NCBI RefSeq assembly: GCF_014193585.1
Contig: NZ_BLXY01000002.1
Coordinates: 868,001 to 932,000 of the forward strand
Reading direction: 5' to 3'
Length of the DNA: 64,000 nt
Source of the DNA: Geomonas paludis
GTDB lineage: Bacteria; Desulfobacterota; Desulfuromonadia; Geobacterales; Geobacteraceae
Part shown: positions 34,366-42,504 of the stretch, piece after piece
Position numbering within the stretch: the first letter of the stretch is position 1
How the letters are laid out: every line of letters starts with the position of its first letter
Program-made: the position numbers and the translations under genes
The notes under the pieces: model-generated
What the model saw: the letters and a program-made list of their open reading frames with translations, nothing else
Database searches by the model: none
What the model was told of the DNA's origin: nothing

Positions 34366-34773
34366 ATGGCCATCGCGCTCGATCACAACATCATCATCAA
34401 CTACGGTATCTACCTGGTCCTCTCCATGGTTTACCTGGCCCTCTTCTCCTGGATCTACATCCGCTTCACGCCCTATGACGAGATCGGCCTGATCCGCGAG
34501 GGCAACATGGCGGCAGCCGTAAGTCTCACCGGAGCCCTGCTCGGTTTCGCCATCCCCGTAGCCATCGTCATCGCCCACAGCGTGAACCTGGCCGACATGG
34601 CCGCCTGGGCGTTAATGGCCACCATGGTGCAGCTTTTCGTGTTCAGTGTGCTGCGCAAGGTGTTGGGTTTTGTAGTCGACGACATAAAAGCCGGCAAAGT
34701 CCCCTCCGCCCTCCTCCTCGCCGCCTTTTCCAGCGTCGCAGGCATACTCAACGCGGCGTGTATGACGTACTGA
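34366..34773 (+). CDS. DUF350 membrane protein (YjfL-like)
   Basis: 135 aa, four hydrophobic helices. The DUF350 pattern is clear: NIIINYGIYLVLSMVYLALFSWIY, then EIGLIREGNMAAAVSLTGALLGFAIP and a final SSVAGILNAACMTY. Members often neighbour glutathionylspermidine synthase-like genes, as here. Function unknown; an ion or small-molecule channel has been suggested for the family. Its 3' 170 bp are duplicated in decayed form at 35786-35959. Confidence 0.85.
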   Translation: MAIALDHNIIINYGIYLVLSMVYLALFSWIYIRFTPYDEIGLIREGNMAAAVSLTGALLGFAIPVAIVIAHSVNLADMAAWALMATMVQLFVFSVLRKVLGFVVDDIKAGKVPSALLLAAFSSVAGILNAACMTY

Positions 34774-34785
34774 CAAGGGGTTAAA

Positions 34786-35643
34786 ATGTCCCTTCTGCAG
34801 ACTAACCTGAGCGAACAGCAAAAGATACTTCCAACACTGAGGTCTCGGCTGCGGGAAGCCTACCAAGGTGCCCGCCATGATGCCTTGGTGTTTGCTGCCT
34901 TGACGGTGCTGCTGACACCGGTAGCAGTGGTTTTCTTCCTTCTCACCCTGTTGTTCGCGTTGGCGCTGGTCGACCTGCCGGTCATCGACCACCTTGGGTA
35001 CCGAGCATCTCTGATTACCGGAGCAAACCTCAGCCTCGGCTTCATGGCCGCGTCCTATTTCCTGCGCCCTAAAGAGGCATACCAGCAGAAAAGCGATGAC
35101 AGCATGTGGTTGCTTATAGGTGGCGGCTTATTCTGCGCCCTGCTTTCCCTCTGCTATCTCACCCAGCTTTCCGCGAGCCACCCGGCATGGTTTTGGGCGC
35201 TTTACCTCCTGTTAGCACTCGTGATGCTCGGCTGTATCGGGCACGCCTATGAACCCCATGACGACTACTATCTCGGCTGGACCTTTGGACCGGTACTGAT
35301 AGATAACCCTTTCACTATAAAGGACGATATCGATCGTGCTCATATCGGTCTCGGTTTTGTGGTCGCCGTGTCCCATCTGATCCTGGAATCCTACGGCTCC
35401 ATCTTCGGCAGCCGTTGGATTTGGTCCCGAATGGGTGAATCAGAGATCACAGCGTCGGTCACGTTACTGCAGCGGTTGGCGGTACAGGACTCTTCAGGTG
35501 TGGTAGCTCTTCTCCACGACCTGGAAAGGAAATCAGCAGCCGATGTTGTTAGAGCACTGGTAAAGCTCGACCTGGTTTCCATGTACAAGGGGCGACCAAA
35601 GCTGAGTACAAAGGGGAAAGCATTTTTGGAAGTAAAAGCATAA
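34786..35643 (+). CDS. Membrane protein with winged-helix-like C-terminus
   Basis: 285 aa. Four or five hydrophobic helices between ~30 and 165 (DALVFAALTVLLTPVAVVFF; MWLLIGGGLFCALLSL; WFWALYLLLALVMLGCIGH) are followed by another near 190. The soluble tail (~215-285) has alternating helices ending MYKGRPKLSTKGKAFLEVK, which looks like the recognition helix and wing of a winged-helix domain. No family assigned. It starts 12 bp after DUF350 and lies between the intact DUF350 and its decayed copy, so it may have arrived with the duplication. Confidence 0.6.
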   Translation: MSLLQTNLSEQQKILPTLRSRLREAYQGARHDALVFAALTVLLTPVAVVFFLLTLLFALALVDLPVIDHLGYRASLITGANLSLGFMAASYFLRPKEAYQQKSDDSMWLLIGGGLFCALLSLCYLTQLSASHPAWFWALYLLLALVMLGCIGHAYEPHDDYYLGWTFGPVLIDNPFTIKDDIDRAHIGLGFVVAVSHLILESYGSIFGSRWIWSRMGESEITASVTLLQRLAVQDSSGVVALLHDLERKSAADVVRALVKLDLVSMYKGRPKLSTKGKAFLEVKA

Positions 35644-35785
35644 GAGTCACAATTAGCTAGGCTCTCCAGCGAGGTAACACGTCTGCACGTTTAATATCAT
35701 GGGCCTCCCCATGCCTCCCATGCCTCCCATGGAATGCGTGCGTAGCAGGAGGGGACGACATTGCGGAGGTTTCCTGGAATTAGCG

Positions 35786-35959
35786 GGCCGCTTGGGCGTT
35801 GATGGCCACCATGGTGCAGCTTTTCGTGTTCTCGTTCTGCGCAAGGTATTGGGTTTTGTAGTTGACGACATAAAAGTCGGCAAAGTCCCCTCCGCCCTCC
35901 TCCGAGCCGCCTTTTCCAGCGTCGCAGCGATACTGAATGCGGCGTGCATGACGTGCTGA
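35786..35959 (+). pseudogene. Decayed duplicate of the DUF350 3' end
   Basis: This stretch repeats about 174 bp of the DUF350 gene (34600-34773), from the GCCGCnTGGGCGTT block to the stop. A one-base deletion (GTTCTCGTTCTGCG against GTTCAGTGTGCTGCG) breaks the frame, and point changes are scattered. After the break it still reads VLRKVLGFVVDDIK and AFSSVAAILNAACMT. It has no start or first three helices, so it is a remnant. Confidence 0.85.
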
Positions 35960-36110
35960 CGAAGACAGTAAGGGATGAACGGTTGCAAGTTTCCAGTGGC
36001 CCCTCCTGCCCTAGCCCTAGCAATTGCCACGCAAAAAGGTAATTTTATTCCAACAAGTTTAATATTTAGTGCAAATAAAGCAAAAACTCTAGAATTGGTG
36101 AGGCGCAAAA

Positions 36111-36623
36111 ATGACTGAAACTTCAACAAGAACAATCGTGCACTACTCTCTCAAGCTTATTTCGAAACATGATAACAGTGAAGCTAATCCAGCTTTGATA
36201 AAAAGTTGTTTTGAAGCAATTGCAAGCCTACCAAAAGTCGAGAGGAAACACGATGATGCAACAAGCAAAAAAGTTCATTTCCTTGATCACACAGTTAGAA
36301 GCGGCACAAACATTTTAAGCGGCTACTTCAAATCTGCAAAATATGATTATCGTCCGCCACTTATCGATAAAAACACATTGGCTGAGAGAAGGAGCCCAAA
36401 ATCAAAGTCAGAAGGCGAGCAGGAAAAAACTCACTTTGCTTTACGTGTAGACAAGGATGATGCGTTGCTTTTACTAGAACAAAAAAAGGCAGGTATATCT
36501 ATAGGCACTCACCTTCCTTGCTTCGCACCAGCGAGAGCCTTGTCGCTTTTAATTATTTTATTCCAATCTCACAACCTTATTCAGAATACAACGCAGATGG
36601 CGCAATGCAAGGGGAGCGGTTAA
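36111..36623 (+). CDS. AT-rich hypothetical protein, probably C-terminally truncated
   Basis: 170 aa. The first ~130 residues look like a genuine soluble protein (HYSLKLISKHDNSEANPALI; VHFLDHTVRSG; KTHFALRVDKDDALLLLEQKK). The last ~40 change to a Cys/Leu/Gln-rich stretch unlike the rest, suggesting a frameshift or deletion near 36510; residues such as ESLVAFNYFIPISQPYSEYN continue in another frame. DNA is AT-rich compared with neighbours and codon use differs, pointing to transfer. No family recognised. Confidence 0.5.
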   Translation: MTETSTRTIVHYSLKLISKHDNSEANPALIKSCFEAIASLPKVERKHDDATSKKVHFLDHTVRSGTNILSGYFKSAKYDYRPPLIDKNTLAERRSPKSKSEGEQEKTHFALRVDKDDALLLLEQKKAGISIGTHLPCFAPARALSLLIILFQSHNLIQNTTQMAQCKGSG

Positions 36624-36718
36624 ATACTTCAACCGCCCCTGAGGGGGCTAAAAAGCCGCGGTCTGCAGAAAAGAGATGTGATATGGGGAGGGGAAAGGTG
36701 TCGGAGCAGAACTGGGGA

Positions 36719-37792
36719 TCATGGCTGTAACGTTTCAGGTGCCGGCTGGTTGGCCTTCATCCATGCGACGAAACGTTCCCTGTTCCTTCTGGACAGGATG
36801 CGTGGGAACTTCTCCGGATCGTAGAGATAGAGACAGTGCCTGATCGAGGTGTAGGCGCTGAAGGTTCTTTCCGGATTCTCCGCGACTATGTGGTCGCGGT
36901 ACTCCCTGACGACCTTCAGATTCTCGTTCAGGCACCGGTGCAGTTCGGCCTTTAGCAGGGTGCTGTTTTGTTCCAGGATGTCCTGGACAAAATCATCCAC
37001 CTTCTCGTCGTCGAAGACAAAATCGCGAAAAAAGTGCGCGGCAATGGGCACGAAGTTGAAGGCGTTCACCGTCCTGGTGCCTGCGCTCGCCGCCTGGCCC
37101 GGCGCTTCCGGTTCGATCTGCGTCACCGTCGCCTGCTGCATCAGGTCGGAGGTCGCGTTCCTGATCTCTTTGAACTCACGGTCCGCGAGCTCGAAAAGGG
37201 CGGCGAGAACGTTGATCCTGCGCTTCAGGTCGACCGGGATCGATTTCTTGTACTTGATCTTGTGGTCCAGCCTGCTCCACGCATCTTGAATCAGTGACCG
37301 AATCTGCACCTCGAAGCTGATCTCCATCGGCGGAAGATGCTTGGCGAGGCAGGGAGCCTGCGGGTCCAGCGCCAGGTCCATGTGCAGACCTTTGTAACCA
37401 AAAGAGTCTTCCGTGCTCTCCACTGCAGACGTCTTGTCCGTGACGTTCAGTATCGTATAGTGCCGTTGCAGCAGCGCCGAAACGACCGGGACTTCATCCT
37501 CGTAGAGGCAGACGACCCGGATGCCGACCAGGTCTGATATGAAATCCTTGATCGCGTAGGGTTGCTCGTCAGCCTCGAGCTTGCCCTGATACTTGCGCTG
37601 GAACTTCTTTATGCATTCCTCTCTTTCCTTGACGCGCCCTTCTATCTTGGTGACCTCACCAACATCGCTTTGCCTGACCAGGGTCCTGATCATGCCAAGA
37701 TATGCATCCTTGGCGGCGATCAACTGCTTGTGGTTGCTTTCGTAGTACTTGTTGAAAATTGCTTTTTCCTGTTCAAAATCCAGTGATGCCAT
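36719..37792 (-). CDS. RelA/SpoT-domain (alarmone synthetase-like) protein
   Basis: 357 aa. The central RelA/SpoT nucleotidyltransferase domain (~40-210) has DFISDLVGIRVVCLYEDEV, FGYKGLHMDLAL (equivalent of the Y-x-S-x-H segment) and FEVQIRSLIQDAWSRLDHKIKYK (the E-x-Q-x-R...W...H...YK signature). The N-terminus is helical; the C-terminal ~140 residues are helical and unassigned. There is no HD hydrolase or TGS/ACT region, so it is not the long RelA/SpoT. It may make (p)ppGpp or a related nucleotide, or act as a toxSAS-type toxin; no antitoxin is evident. Confidence 0.8.
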   Translation of the reverse strand: MASLDFEQEKAIFNKYYESNHKQLIAAKDAYLGMIRTLVRQSDVGEVTKIEGRVKEREECIKKFQRKYQGKLEADEQPYAIKDFISDLVGIRVVCLYEDEVPVVSALLQRHYTILNVTDKTSAVESTEDSFGYKGLHMDLALDPQAPCLAKHLPPMEISFEVQIRSLIQDAWSRLDHKIKYKKSIPVDLKRRINVLAALFELADREFKEIRNATSDLMQQATVTQIEPEAPGQAASAGTRTVNAFNFVPIAAHFFRDFVFDDEKVDDFVQDILEQNSTLLKAELHRCLNENLKVVREYRDHIVAENPERTFSAYTSIRHCLYLYDPEKFPRILSRRNRERFVAWMKANQPAPETLQP

Positions 37793-37825
37793 GTATCTGT
37801 CCTTATGTGACGCTGTTGTTGCCCT

Positions 37826-38044
37826 CTACATCTTCGATCTCAGGTACAGTTCCTCTACCTTGTCTCTGGCCCAAGGCGTCCTTCTTAGGAACTTGAGGCT
37901 GGAGGGAATGCAGGGGGTGTGGGTAAAGCAGCGAATATCGATCCGTCTGCCCAGCTCTTCCCAGCCGAGTTCCTCCACCAGTTCGGTGAGAATCATCTTC
38001 AAAGTGACGCCGTGGAGCGGGTCGTTTGGCGATTGAGCGGTCAT
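37826..38044 (-). CDS. VF530 family DNA-binding protein
   Basis: 72 aa. The sequence matches the VF530/DUF2132 family along its whole length: [58 protein letters not shown]530 proteins are small helical proteins with proposed DNA-binding activity and no settled role. It lies 33 bp upstream of the RelA/SpoT-domain gene on the same strand and may be co-transcribed. Confidence 0.9.
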   Translation of the reverse strand: MTAQSPNDPLHGVTLKMILTELVEELGWEELGRRIDIRCFTHTPCIPSSLKFLRRTPWARDKVEELYLRSKM

Positions 38045-38154
38045 TGTTTGATCCTGATGGCTGTTAGATACAGATCTGAGAAAAAAGACATGCTGCTGAT
38101 ATGGCTGATTTGCTGAAAGAAGTCAACCGAATCTCCCCCCAAGCTCCCCTGAGA

Positions 38155-38237
38155 CCATTGGCCACGGAGAAAACCTGAGGACTTCTGAGAAAACCGGAGA
38201 ATAAACAAAGAGAGAGCGGCCTATGCTGGCCGCTCGG
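38155..38237 (-). repeat. CATTGGCCACGGAG repeat carrying a terminator, copy 1
   Basis: Begins CCATTGGCCACGGAGAAAAC (from 38155) and GAGGACTTCTGAG. It ends in a hairpin which on the minus strand reads GAGCGGCC-AGCATA-GGCCGCTC followed by TCTCTTTGTTT, an intrinsic terminator placed after the gene that ends at 38309. Relatives: 39035-39306 and 40583-40701. Confidence 0.65.
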
Positions 38238-38308
38238 GATCTGGTGGAACGCTTGGGGAGGGCAGAGCGATGAACGGAACAACCAAGGATTGTGCAGTTG
38301 CCGGGGTT

Positions 38309-38977
38309 TTACTGTGCGATTGCCTTCACATCGTCAAAGCAGGTCACCGAATCGGCCTTGGTCCACAGGCCGACACCGCCAGCCTTGAACGTGCCGTCAC
38401 GAGCCTCGACAACAAGTTTGCCGTTCAGGTAGCCTCGGATGTCGCTGCCTTTGACCTCCACGCGCAGTTCCTGCCATGTGCCCGACGGCACCTTGCCCGA
38501 CCCTTCCTTGATGGCTTGGCGCGATCCGGCCACGTACCTGTAAATGTTGATATTGTCCTCCAAGGCGTTGGCCCGGAGGATGTAGAAGTTGTCCTGGTCC
38601 TGGATGCGGAAAATGATGCCCGCCGCCCGGTCCTCGTTGCCGGAGACGGGCTTGAACCGGGTCGACACGGTAACGTCGGTAAAGACCTTGTCACTGAGCA
38701 CGATGGCCGGGAACTGCGACGCCCCCGTCTGGCAAAGGACGTGCGGCGGGCTCGGGGCGTCGCTCTCCGCTTTTACAGCCCACGTGCCGCTGAAGGCGTG
38801 CGCTCCCGACGGGATACTCCCCACCTTTTCCTTATCGAAAGACCACTGTGCTGTCTGTCCCCTCACCACACCCTTTTCACCGGGTTGATGTTTGACCGCG
38901 GCACTGGAACTGCCACCTATTCCGACTAACAACGCTGCCACCACGGTACCTATTGCTATCACCGATTTGGTAGTCAT
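38309..38977 (-). CDS. Exported LamG/3-keto-disaccharide-hydrolase-like protein
   Basis: 222 aa from the ATG at 38977 (GGAGAGGAGG upstream; an upstream in-frame ATG lacks a ribosome site). A signal peptide (SVIAIGTVVAALLVGIGG) is followed by one beta-sandwich domain with concanavalin/DUF1080-like features: FTDVTVSTRFKPVSGNEDRAAGIIF, NFYILRANALEDNINIYRY, TWQELRVEVKGSDIRGYLNGK and AGGVGLWTKADS. Such domains bind or cleave carbohydrates; no catalytic residue is obvious, so binding is more likely. Monocistronic by spacing. Confidence 0.75.
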   Translation of the reverse strand: MTTKSVIAIGTVVAALLVGIGGSSSAAVKHQPGEKGVVRGQTAQWSFDKEKVGSIPSGAHAFSGTWAVKAESDAPSPPHVLCQTGASQFPAIVLSDKVFTDVTVSTRFKPVSGNEDRAAGIIFRIQDQDNFYILRANALEDNINIYRYVAGSRQAIKEGSGKVPSGTWQELRVEVKGSDIRGYLNGKLVVEARDGTFKAGGVGLWTKADSVTCFDDVKAIAQ

Positions 38978-39034
38978 GTCGGGTTCCTCCTCTCCTGCTT
39001 GAGTCATCATAACATCTCGGATAAAAACCTGAAA

Positions 39035-39306
39035 CCATTGGCCACGGAGAAAATCTGAGGACTTCTGAGAAAACCTATACTACAGGAGAGAGAAATGTTT
39101 ATGTGATCACCACGGTCGGTTTTCTGCTTTCATTCGTGCTGAGCAAACTGCAAGGATAGGAGCACGCGCCAATTCTCTGCTCTCATTGACCTCGGCAACA
39201 ACGCTTCCCCCGCGTGCCTCACAATTACCTCCAGATTCCAGGGATGCCCGGTCTAGGAGATTTGCCTCTCTCAGACGTTCTCTGATTTTCTCCGTGGCTA
39301 ACGGTT
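39035..39306. repeat. CATTGGCCACGGAG repeat, copy 2 with inverted end
   Basis: Left end ACCATTGGCCACGGAGAAAA (39035 on) with GAGGACTTCTGAGAAAACC. The inverted partner CTCTGATTTTCTCCGTGGCT lies at ~39280-39299. About 180 bp of unrelated sequence between them contains no gene, filling the gap between the K+ channel and the LamG-like gene. Confidence 0.6.
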
Positions 39307-39363
39307 CTTTGTCGGTTCGGGCGTGAACCAGAGACCGCGCCCCTGCACCGCGTGCTTAGCAGC

Positions 39364-40497
39364 TTAGAAATGCCGCTCTTCCACCTCTTCGGCTGCTTTA
39401 TGGCGCTTGGCGGGAGGCTTCCAGAAGCTGGCTTGCCAGTTGTCGATCCCGTTTTCCCGTGCCACCCACGGGGGAAGACCGACCTTGAAATGCCGGGAGA
39501 GCGCGTTGACGTAGGGCTCGTACATGAGGCGCAGTTCGGCAAGGTTCTGTTCCAGTATCGCCCTCTCCTTCAGCTTGTGTCCGCTGCGGCGCAGGATGTC
39601 GCAGATCTCGTCCAGCTTCGCCGGCGGGAGCCGGTCGGAGGTCAGCTGCCGCGGCTGGGTCCTGAACACGAGCGCGAGATCGACCACCGCGTGGCGCGAC
39701 ATGGCGAAGGTAAGCTCGGCCTGCCGGTTGCAGGTCCCCTCCACCCCCGCCATGATCAGGGCGCAGGTATCGAGGATCGAGGTAAGTGCGGCCAGCCAGG
39801 ACTGGTTGTCATGCTGTGAGCGGAAATAGGCGAGCACGGGGTAGGAAAGATGACCTTCCAGAAACTCGGCAGCCCAGCGCTCCCACTCGTGCAGCAGTTC
39901 GCGCAGCGATTCCGCGCCGCCGTGATGGCTGTGCCTGCGCAGCATCTCCGAAGCGGTGGGAGGTGAACCGGCCCGGGCGTCGAGCAGGGAGATGCTCACC
40001 TCGCGCCGGGCGAAGGATTGGTTCAAAGCGGGCAGGTAGCTGATCACCAGGGCGAGAAAGGCGAACCCCATGCCCGATTCGACCACCACCAGCAGGCGCC
40101 CCAGGCTCGTCTTGGGCACCACGTCGCCGATGCCCAAGGTGAAGAAGGTGGTGCCGCTCAGGTAGAGGTCGCTGATCAACTCGGTGCCGCCATTGGGGTA
40201 GAAAAGCCAGGAACCGCCCCAGTGGATCAGGGCGAAACCCAAAATCAGCACCGCCGCCCAGATGCTCAGAAGCAGCAGCAGCGACAGCGGCCCGAAGTAG
40301 CTCAACCAGGTTTCCCGGCGCCTGGGCGGCACGAAGTTGTGGATGAGCCAGGTCCAGGGGCGCCAGCTGCTGCGGTAGAAGACCCGCGTGATGCGGAAGC
40401 GGCGCGTCACCCGGCGCGGCAGGATGATGGTTTCGAACCCTTCCCACAGCACCAGGAGCACCAGCACAGCCCCAACGATCATCGCCACGATAGCCAT
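39364..40497 (-). CDS. Two-helix potassium channel protein
   Basis: 377 aa. Hydrophobic segments at ~3-22 and ~70-95, then a pore loop with the K+ selectivity filter TFFTLGIGDVVP (~115-127) and the inner helix LLVVVESGMGFAFLALVISYLP, give an ion-channel (Ion_trans_2) domain. The C-terminal ~210 residues are cytoplasmic and helical, without an obvious RCK/TrkA-N nucleotide site. It would conduct K+ across the inner membrane; the gating signal is unknown. No operon partner. Confidence 0.85.
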   Translation of the reverse strand: MAIVAMIVGAVLVLLVLWEGFETIILPRRVTRRFRITRVFYRSSWRPWTWLIHNFVPPRRRETWLSYFGPLSLLLLLSIWAAVLILGFALIHWGGSWLFYPNGGTELISDLYLSGTTFFTLGIGDVVPKTSLGRLLVVVESGMGFAFLALVISYLPALNQSFARREVSISLLDARAGSPPTASEMLRRHSHHGGAESLRELLHEWERWAAEFLEGHLSYPVLAYFRSQHDNQSWLAALTSILDTCALIMAGVEGTCNRQAELTFAMSRHAVVDLALVFRTQPRQLTSDRLPPAKLDEICDILRRSGHKLKERAILEQNLAELRLMYEPYVNALSRHFKVGLPPWVARENGIDNWQASFWKPPAKRHKAAEEVEERHF

Positions 40498-40582
40498 AAC
40501 CTGCCTCTCACCTCATAGCAATTTCAGAAATTCTCTCACCAAGACCGTCGGATGCAACGGCAGCCAAAAATATGGACCTAAA

Positions 40583-40701
40583 ACATTGGCCACGGAGAAA
40601 ATCTGAGGACTTCTGAGACAACCGGAACCAAAAACAAAAAGAGAGGGGTTATCCCCTCTCTAGTGTTCTGCCTCTCTCAGATTTCTCCGTGGCTAACGGT
40701 T
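40583..40701 (-). repeat. CATTGGCCACGGAG repeat with terminator, copy 3 (complete)
   Basis: 119 bp with inverted ends ATTGGCCACGGAGAAAATCT and CAGATTTCTCCGTGGCTAAC. The centre on the minus strand is GAGAGGGGATAACCCCTCTC followed by TTTTTGTTTTT, an intrinsic terminator. It lies 20 bp past the small lipoprotein gene (stop at 40721) and would end its transcript. Confidence 0.75.
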
Positions 40702-40720
40702 TTCGAAACGAAGTTGGAGA

Positions 40721-40885
40721 CTACCTGCGCCCGCCATACGGGCCGCGCCCATAATGGCGGTCGTAGTCATCGTAATAGTATCCGCGGTGGTGCCCGTAAT
40801 AACCGTCCACCGGCACGATGATGCAGCCCGACAGCAGTGCAGGTAGCACTACTAGTGCCATGAGGTACCGGATTCTCTTTTTCAT
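40721..40885 (-). CDS. Small lipoprotein, 54 aa
   Basis: From the ATG at 40885 (GGAGCAGG upstream): a basic start, hydrophobic core YLMALVVLPALLSGC with a clear lipobox (LSGC), then a Gly/Tyr/His/Asp-rich tail (YYGHHRGYYYDDYDRHYGRG). It is exported and lipidated on Cys; the tail could bind metal or be unstructured. Longer upstream starts lack ribosome sites. Followed by the terminator-bearing repeat. Confidence 0.75.
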   Translation of the reverse strand: MKKRIRYLMALVVLPALLSGCIIVPVDGYYGHHRGYYYDDYDRHYGRGPYGGRR

Positions 40886-40971
40886 ATCCCTGCTCCTTTT
40901 CACCCGGACATGCCATCGTCCTCCTTTGATTATAAAGAGATTGAGGTGAAAAGTGGAGGTGCGCGGCAAAA

Positions 40972-41065
40972 GGGACTGGCTCCGTTAGGTGCCTGTCCCT
41001 CTCGCCGAATACTCTTTTCAGCTTAGCCACCAAAGGGGACAGGCACCTGGCGGAGCCAGTCCCCC
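40972..41065. repeat. GGGACTGGCTCC dispersed repeat, second two-arm copy
   Basis: Arms GGGACTGGCTCCGTTAGGTG (40972 on) and CACCTGGCGGAGCCAGTCCC (to ~41064) inverted around ~35 bp. The right arm abuts the qorB stop codon at 41066. Matches the copy at 17075-17180 closely. Confidence 0.75.
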
Positions 41066-41923
41066 TCAGGTGCCTTGTTTGCCTTGGGCTATCACCGCTT
41101 CGAAAGAGGTGGTCGGCCTGCCGATCAGTGAGCTCAACTGGTGGCCGTCATCGAAGAGCCCCCCTTGCGCCGCGCCGCTGTCGGAATCGGCCAAGAGCGC
41201 CGCGAGCGGCTCGGGAAGCCCTACGGATACGAAGAGTTTTTTGAACTCGAGCTCGGGGAGGTTCACGTAGTTGACCGGCTTGCCGTACTGGCGGGTAACC
41301 TCGGCGGCGAATTCGGTGAGGGTGTAGGAGGTGTCTCCGGCCAGTTCGTAGGTCCGCCCCCCCTGCCCTGCCGTTGTGAGCACCGCGGCGGCGGCTTCGG
41401 CGTAATCGACGCGGGCGGCCGACGCGATGCGCCCTTCGCCGGCGCAACCGTAGAAGGAGCCGTGCTCGACCGCCGGCGGAATGCTGGCCGCGTAGTTTTC
41501 GGTGTACCAGCCGTTACGCAGGATGACGAAGGGGACGCCGGATTCGCGGATCAGCGTCTCGGTGGCAGTGTGCTCGGCGCCAAGGCCGAGGGGGGTGGTG
41601 TCGGCGCGCAGCAGGCTGGTGTAGGCGAGCAGCTTCACGCCTGCCTTTTTGGCAGCATCGATGACGGTGCGGTGCTGGTTGATGCGCTGACCAACTTCGC
41701 TGGAGGAGATCAAGAGCACCTTCTCGGCGCCGGCAAGCGCTGTCCCCCAGGTCCCGGGCGCGTTGTAATCTGCCTGGCGCACCTGTACACCCAGGGAAGC
41801 GAGATCCTTGGCCTTTTCCGGGTTGCGCACGGCGGCGACGATGCGGGAAGCGGGAACCCTTTTGAGCAGCGATGCGATGACGAGACGTCCTAACTGTCCG
41901 GTTGCTCCGGTGATGACGATCAT
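41066..41923 (-). CDS. qorB: NAD(P)H:quinone oxidoreductase-like NmrA-family protein
   Basis: 285 aa, matching QorB (YtfG), which is 286 aa in Escherichia coli. It has the Rossmann motif ITGATGQLGRLV (4-15), AAVRNPEKAKDLA, KLLAYTSLLRAD, HTATETLIRESGVPFVILRNGWYTENY and the C-terminal PTTSFEAVIAQ. It is an NADPH-dependent quinone reductase of the NmrA-like atypical SDR type. It is divergent from an HxlR regulator that matches QorR/YtfH, the same pair as in enterobacteria, which strengthens the assignment. Confidence 0.9.
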   Translation of the reverse strand: MIVITGATGQLGRLVIASLLKRVPASRIVAAVRNPEKAKDLASLGVQVRQADYNAPGTWGTALAGAEKVLLISSSEVGQRINQHRTVIDAAKKAGVKLLAYTSLLRADTTPLGLGAEHTATETLIRESGVPFVILRNGWYTENYAASIPPAVEHGSFYGCAGEGRIASAARVDYAEAAAAVLTTAGQGGRTYELAGDTSYTLTEFAAEVTRQYGKPVNYVNLPELEFKKLFVSVGLPEPLAALLADSDSGAAQGGLFDDGHQLSSLIGRPTTSFEAVIAQGKQGT

Positions 41924-42020
41924 GTGAGTATCTCCTTTATGTGTCGGTGCGATTTATGTTACAGGTGGAGCATAGCAACGACGATTACAAAAAGTAAGTA
42001 CGCACAAAAAGGTAAGTGTC

Positions 42021-42422
42021 ATGAGTGAGCTGGAAGTAGTAACCCTGTCGGACCAGATGCGCCGCGGGGAGCTGTTCTGCGTACAATGCCCTTCGCGGGA
42101 AATACTGAAGCATGTCACCAGCCAGTGGGGCGTCCTCGTGCTGGTCGCGCTGATGGAAAAGACGCACCGATTCAGCGAATTGCGACGCAAGGTGGGGGGG
42201 GTGAGCGAAAAGATGCTGGCGCAGACGCTGCAGTACCTGGAGCGGGACGGATTCGTCGACCGGGTTTCCTTCCCGGTGGTGCCGCCTCACGTGGAATACT
42301 CGCTGACCCCGCTGGGAAGGGCCATCGGCGAGAAGGTCGCGGCCCTGGCCGACTGGATCGAGAGCAACCTGCCCAGCATCATGGCGGTTCAGCAGGCAGG
42401 GGGGCCGGAAGAGGCCGAATAA
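42021..42422 (+). CDS. qorR: HxlR-family regulator (QorR/YtfH-like)
   Basis: 133 aa. The winged-helix HxlR domain spans most of it: CPSREILKHVTSQWGVLVLVAL, HRFSELRRKVGGVSEKMLAQTLQYLERDGFV and PPHVEYSLTPLG, nearly the same as YtfH. A cysteine near the N-terminus (FCVQCPSRE) fits redox sensing by this subgroup (YodB/QorR). It is transcribed away from qorB with ~100 bp between, and probably represses it until quinone or electrophile stress. Confidence 0.9.
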   Translation: MSELEVVTLSDQMRRGELFCVQCPSREILKHVTSQWGVLVLVALMEKTHRFSELRRKVGGVSEKMLAQTLQYLERDGFVDRVSFPVVPPHVEYSLTPLGRAIGEKVAALADWIESNLPSIMAVQQAGGPEEAE

Positions 42423-42427
42423 TGGAC

Positions 42428-42461
42428 GAAGGGGGCGCAGTCTCGCAACTGCGCCCCCTTC
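42428..42461 (+). terminator. Hairpin downstream of qorR
   Basis: Perfect 14-bp stem GAAGGGGGCGCAGT / ACTGCGCCCCCTTC with a 6-nt loop starting five bases after the stop. The T run is weak (TTC), so efficiency is uncertain. Confidence 0.6.
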
Positions 42462-42504
42462 ATGCGTACTTCCACCGGTCGGAACGATGGTCTGCGTGGG
42501 TTTC

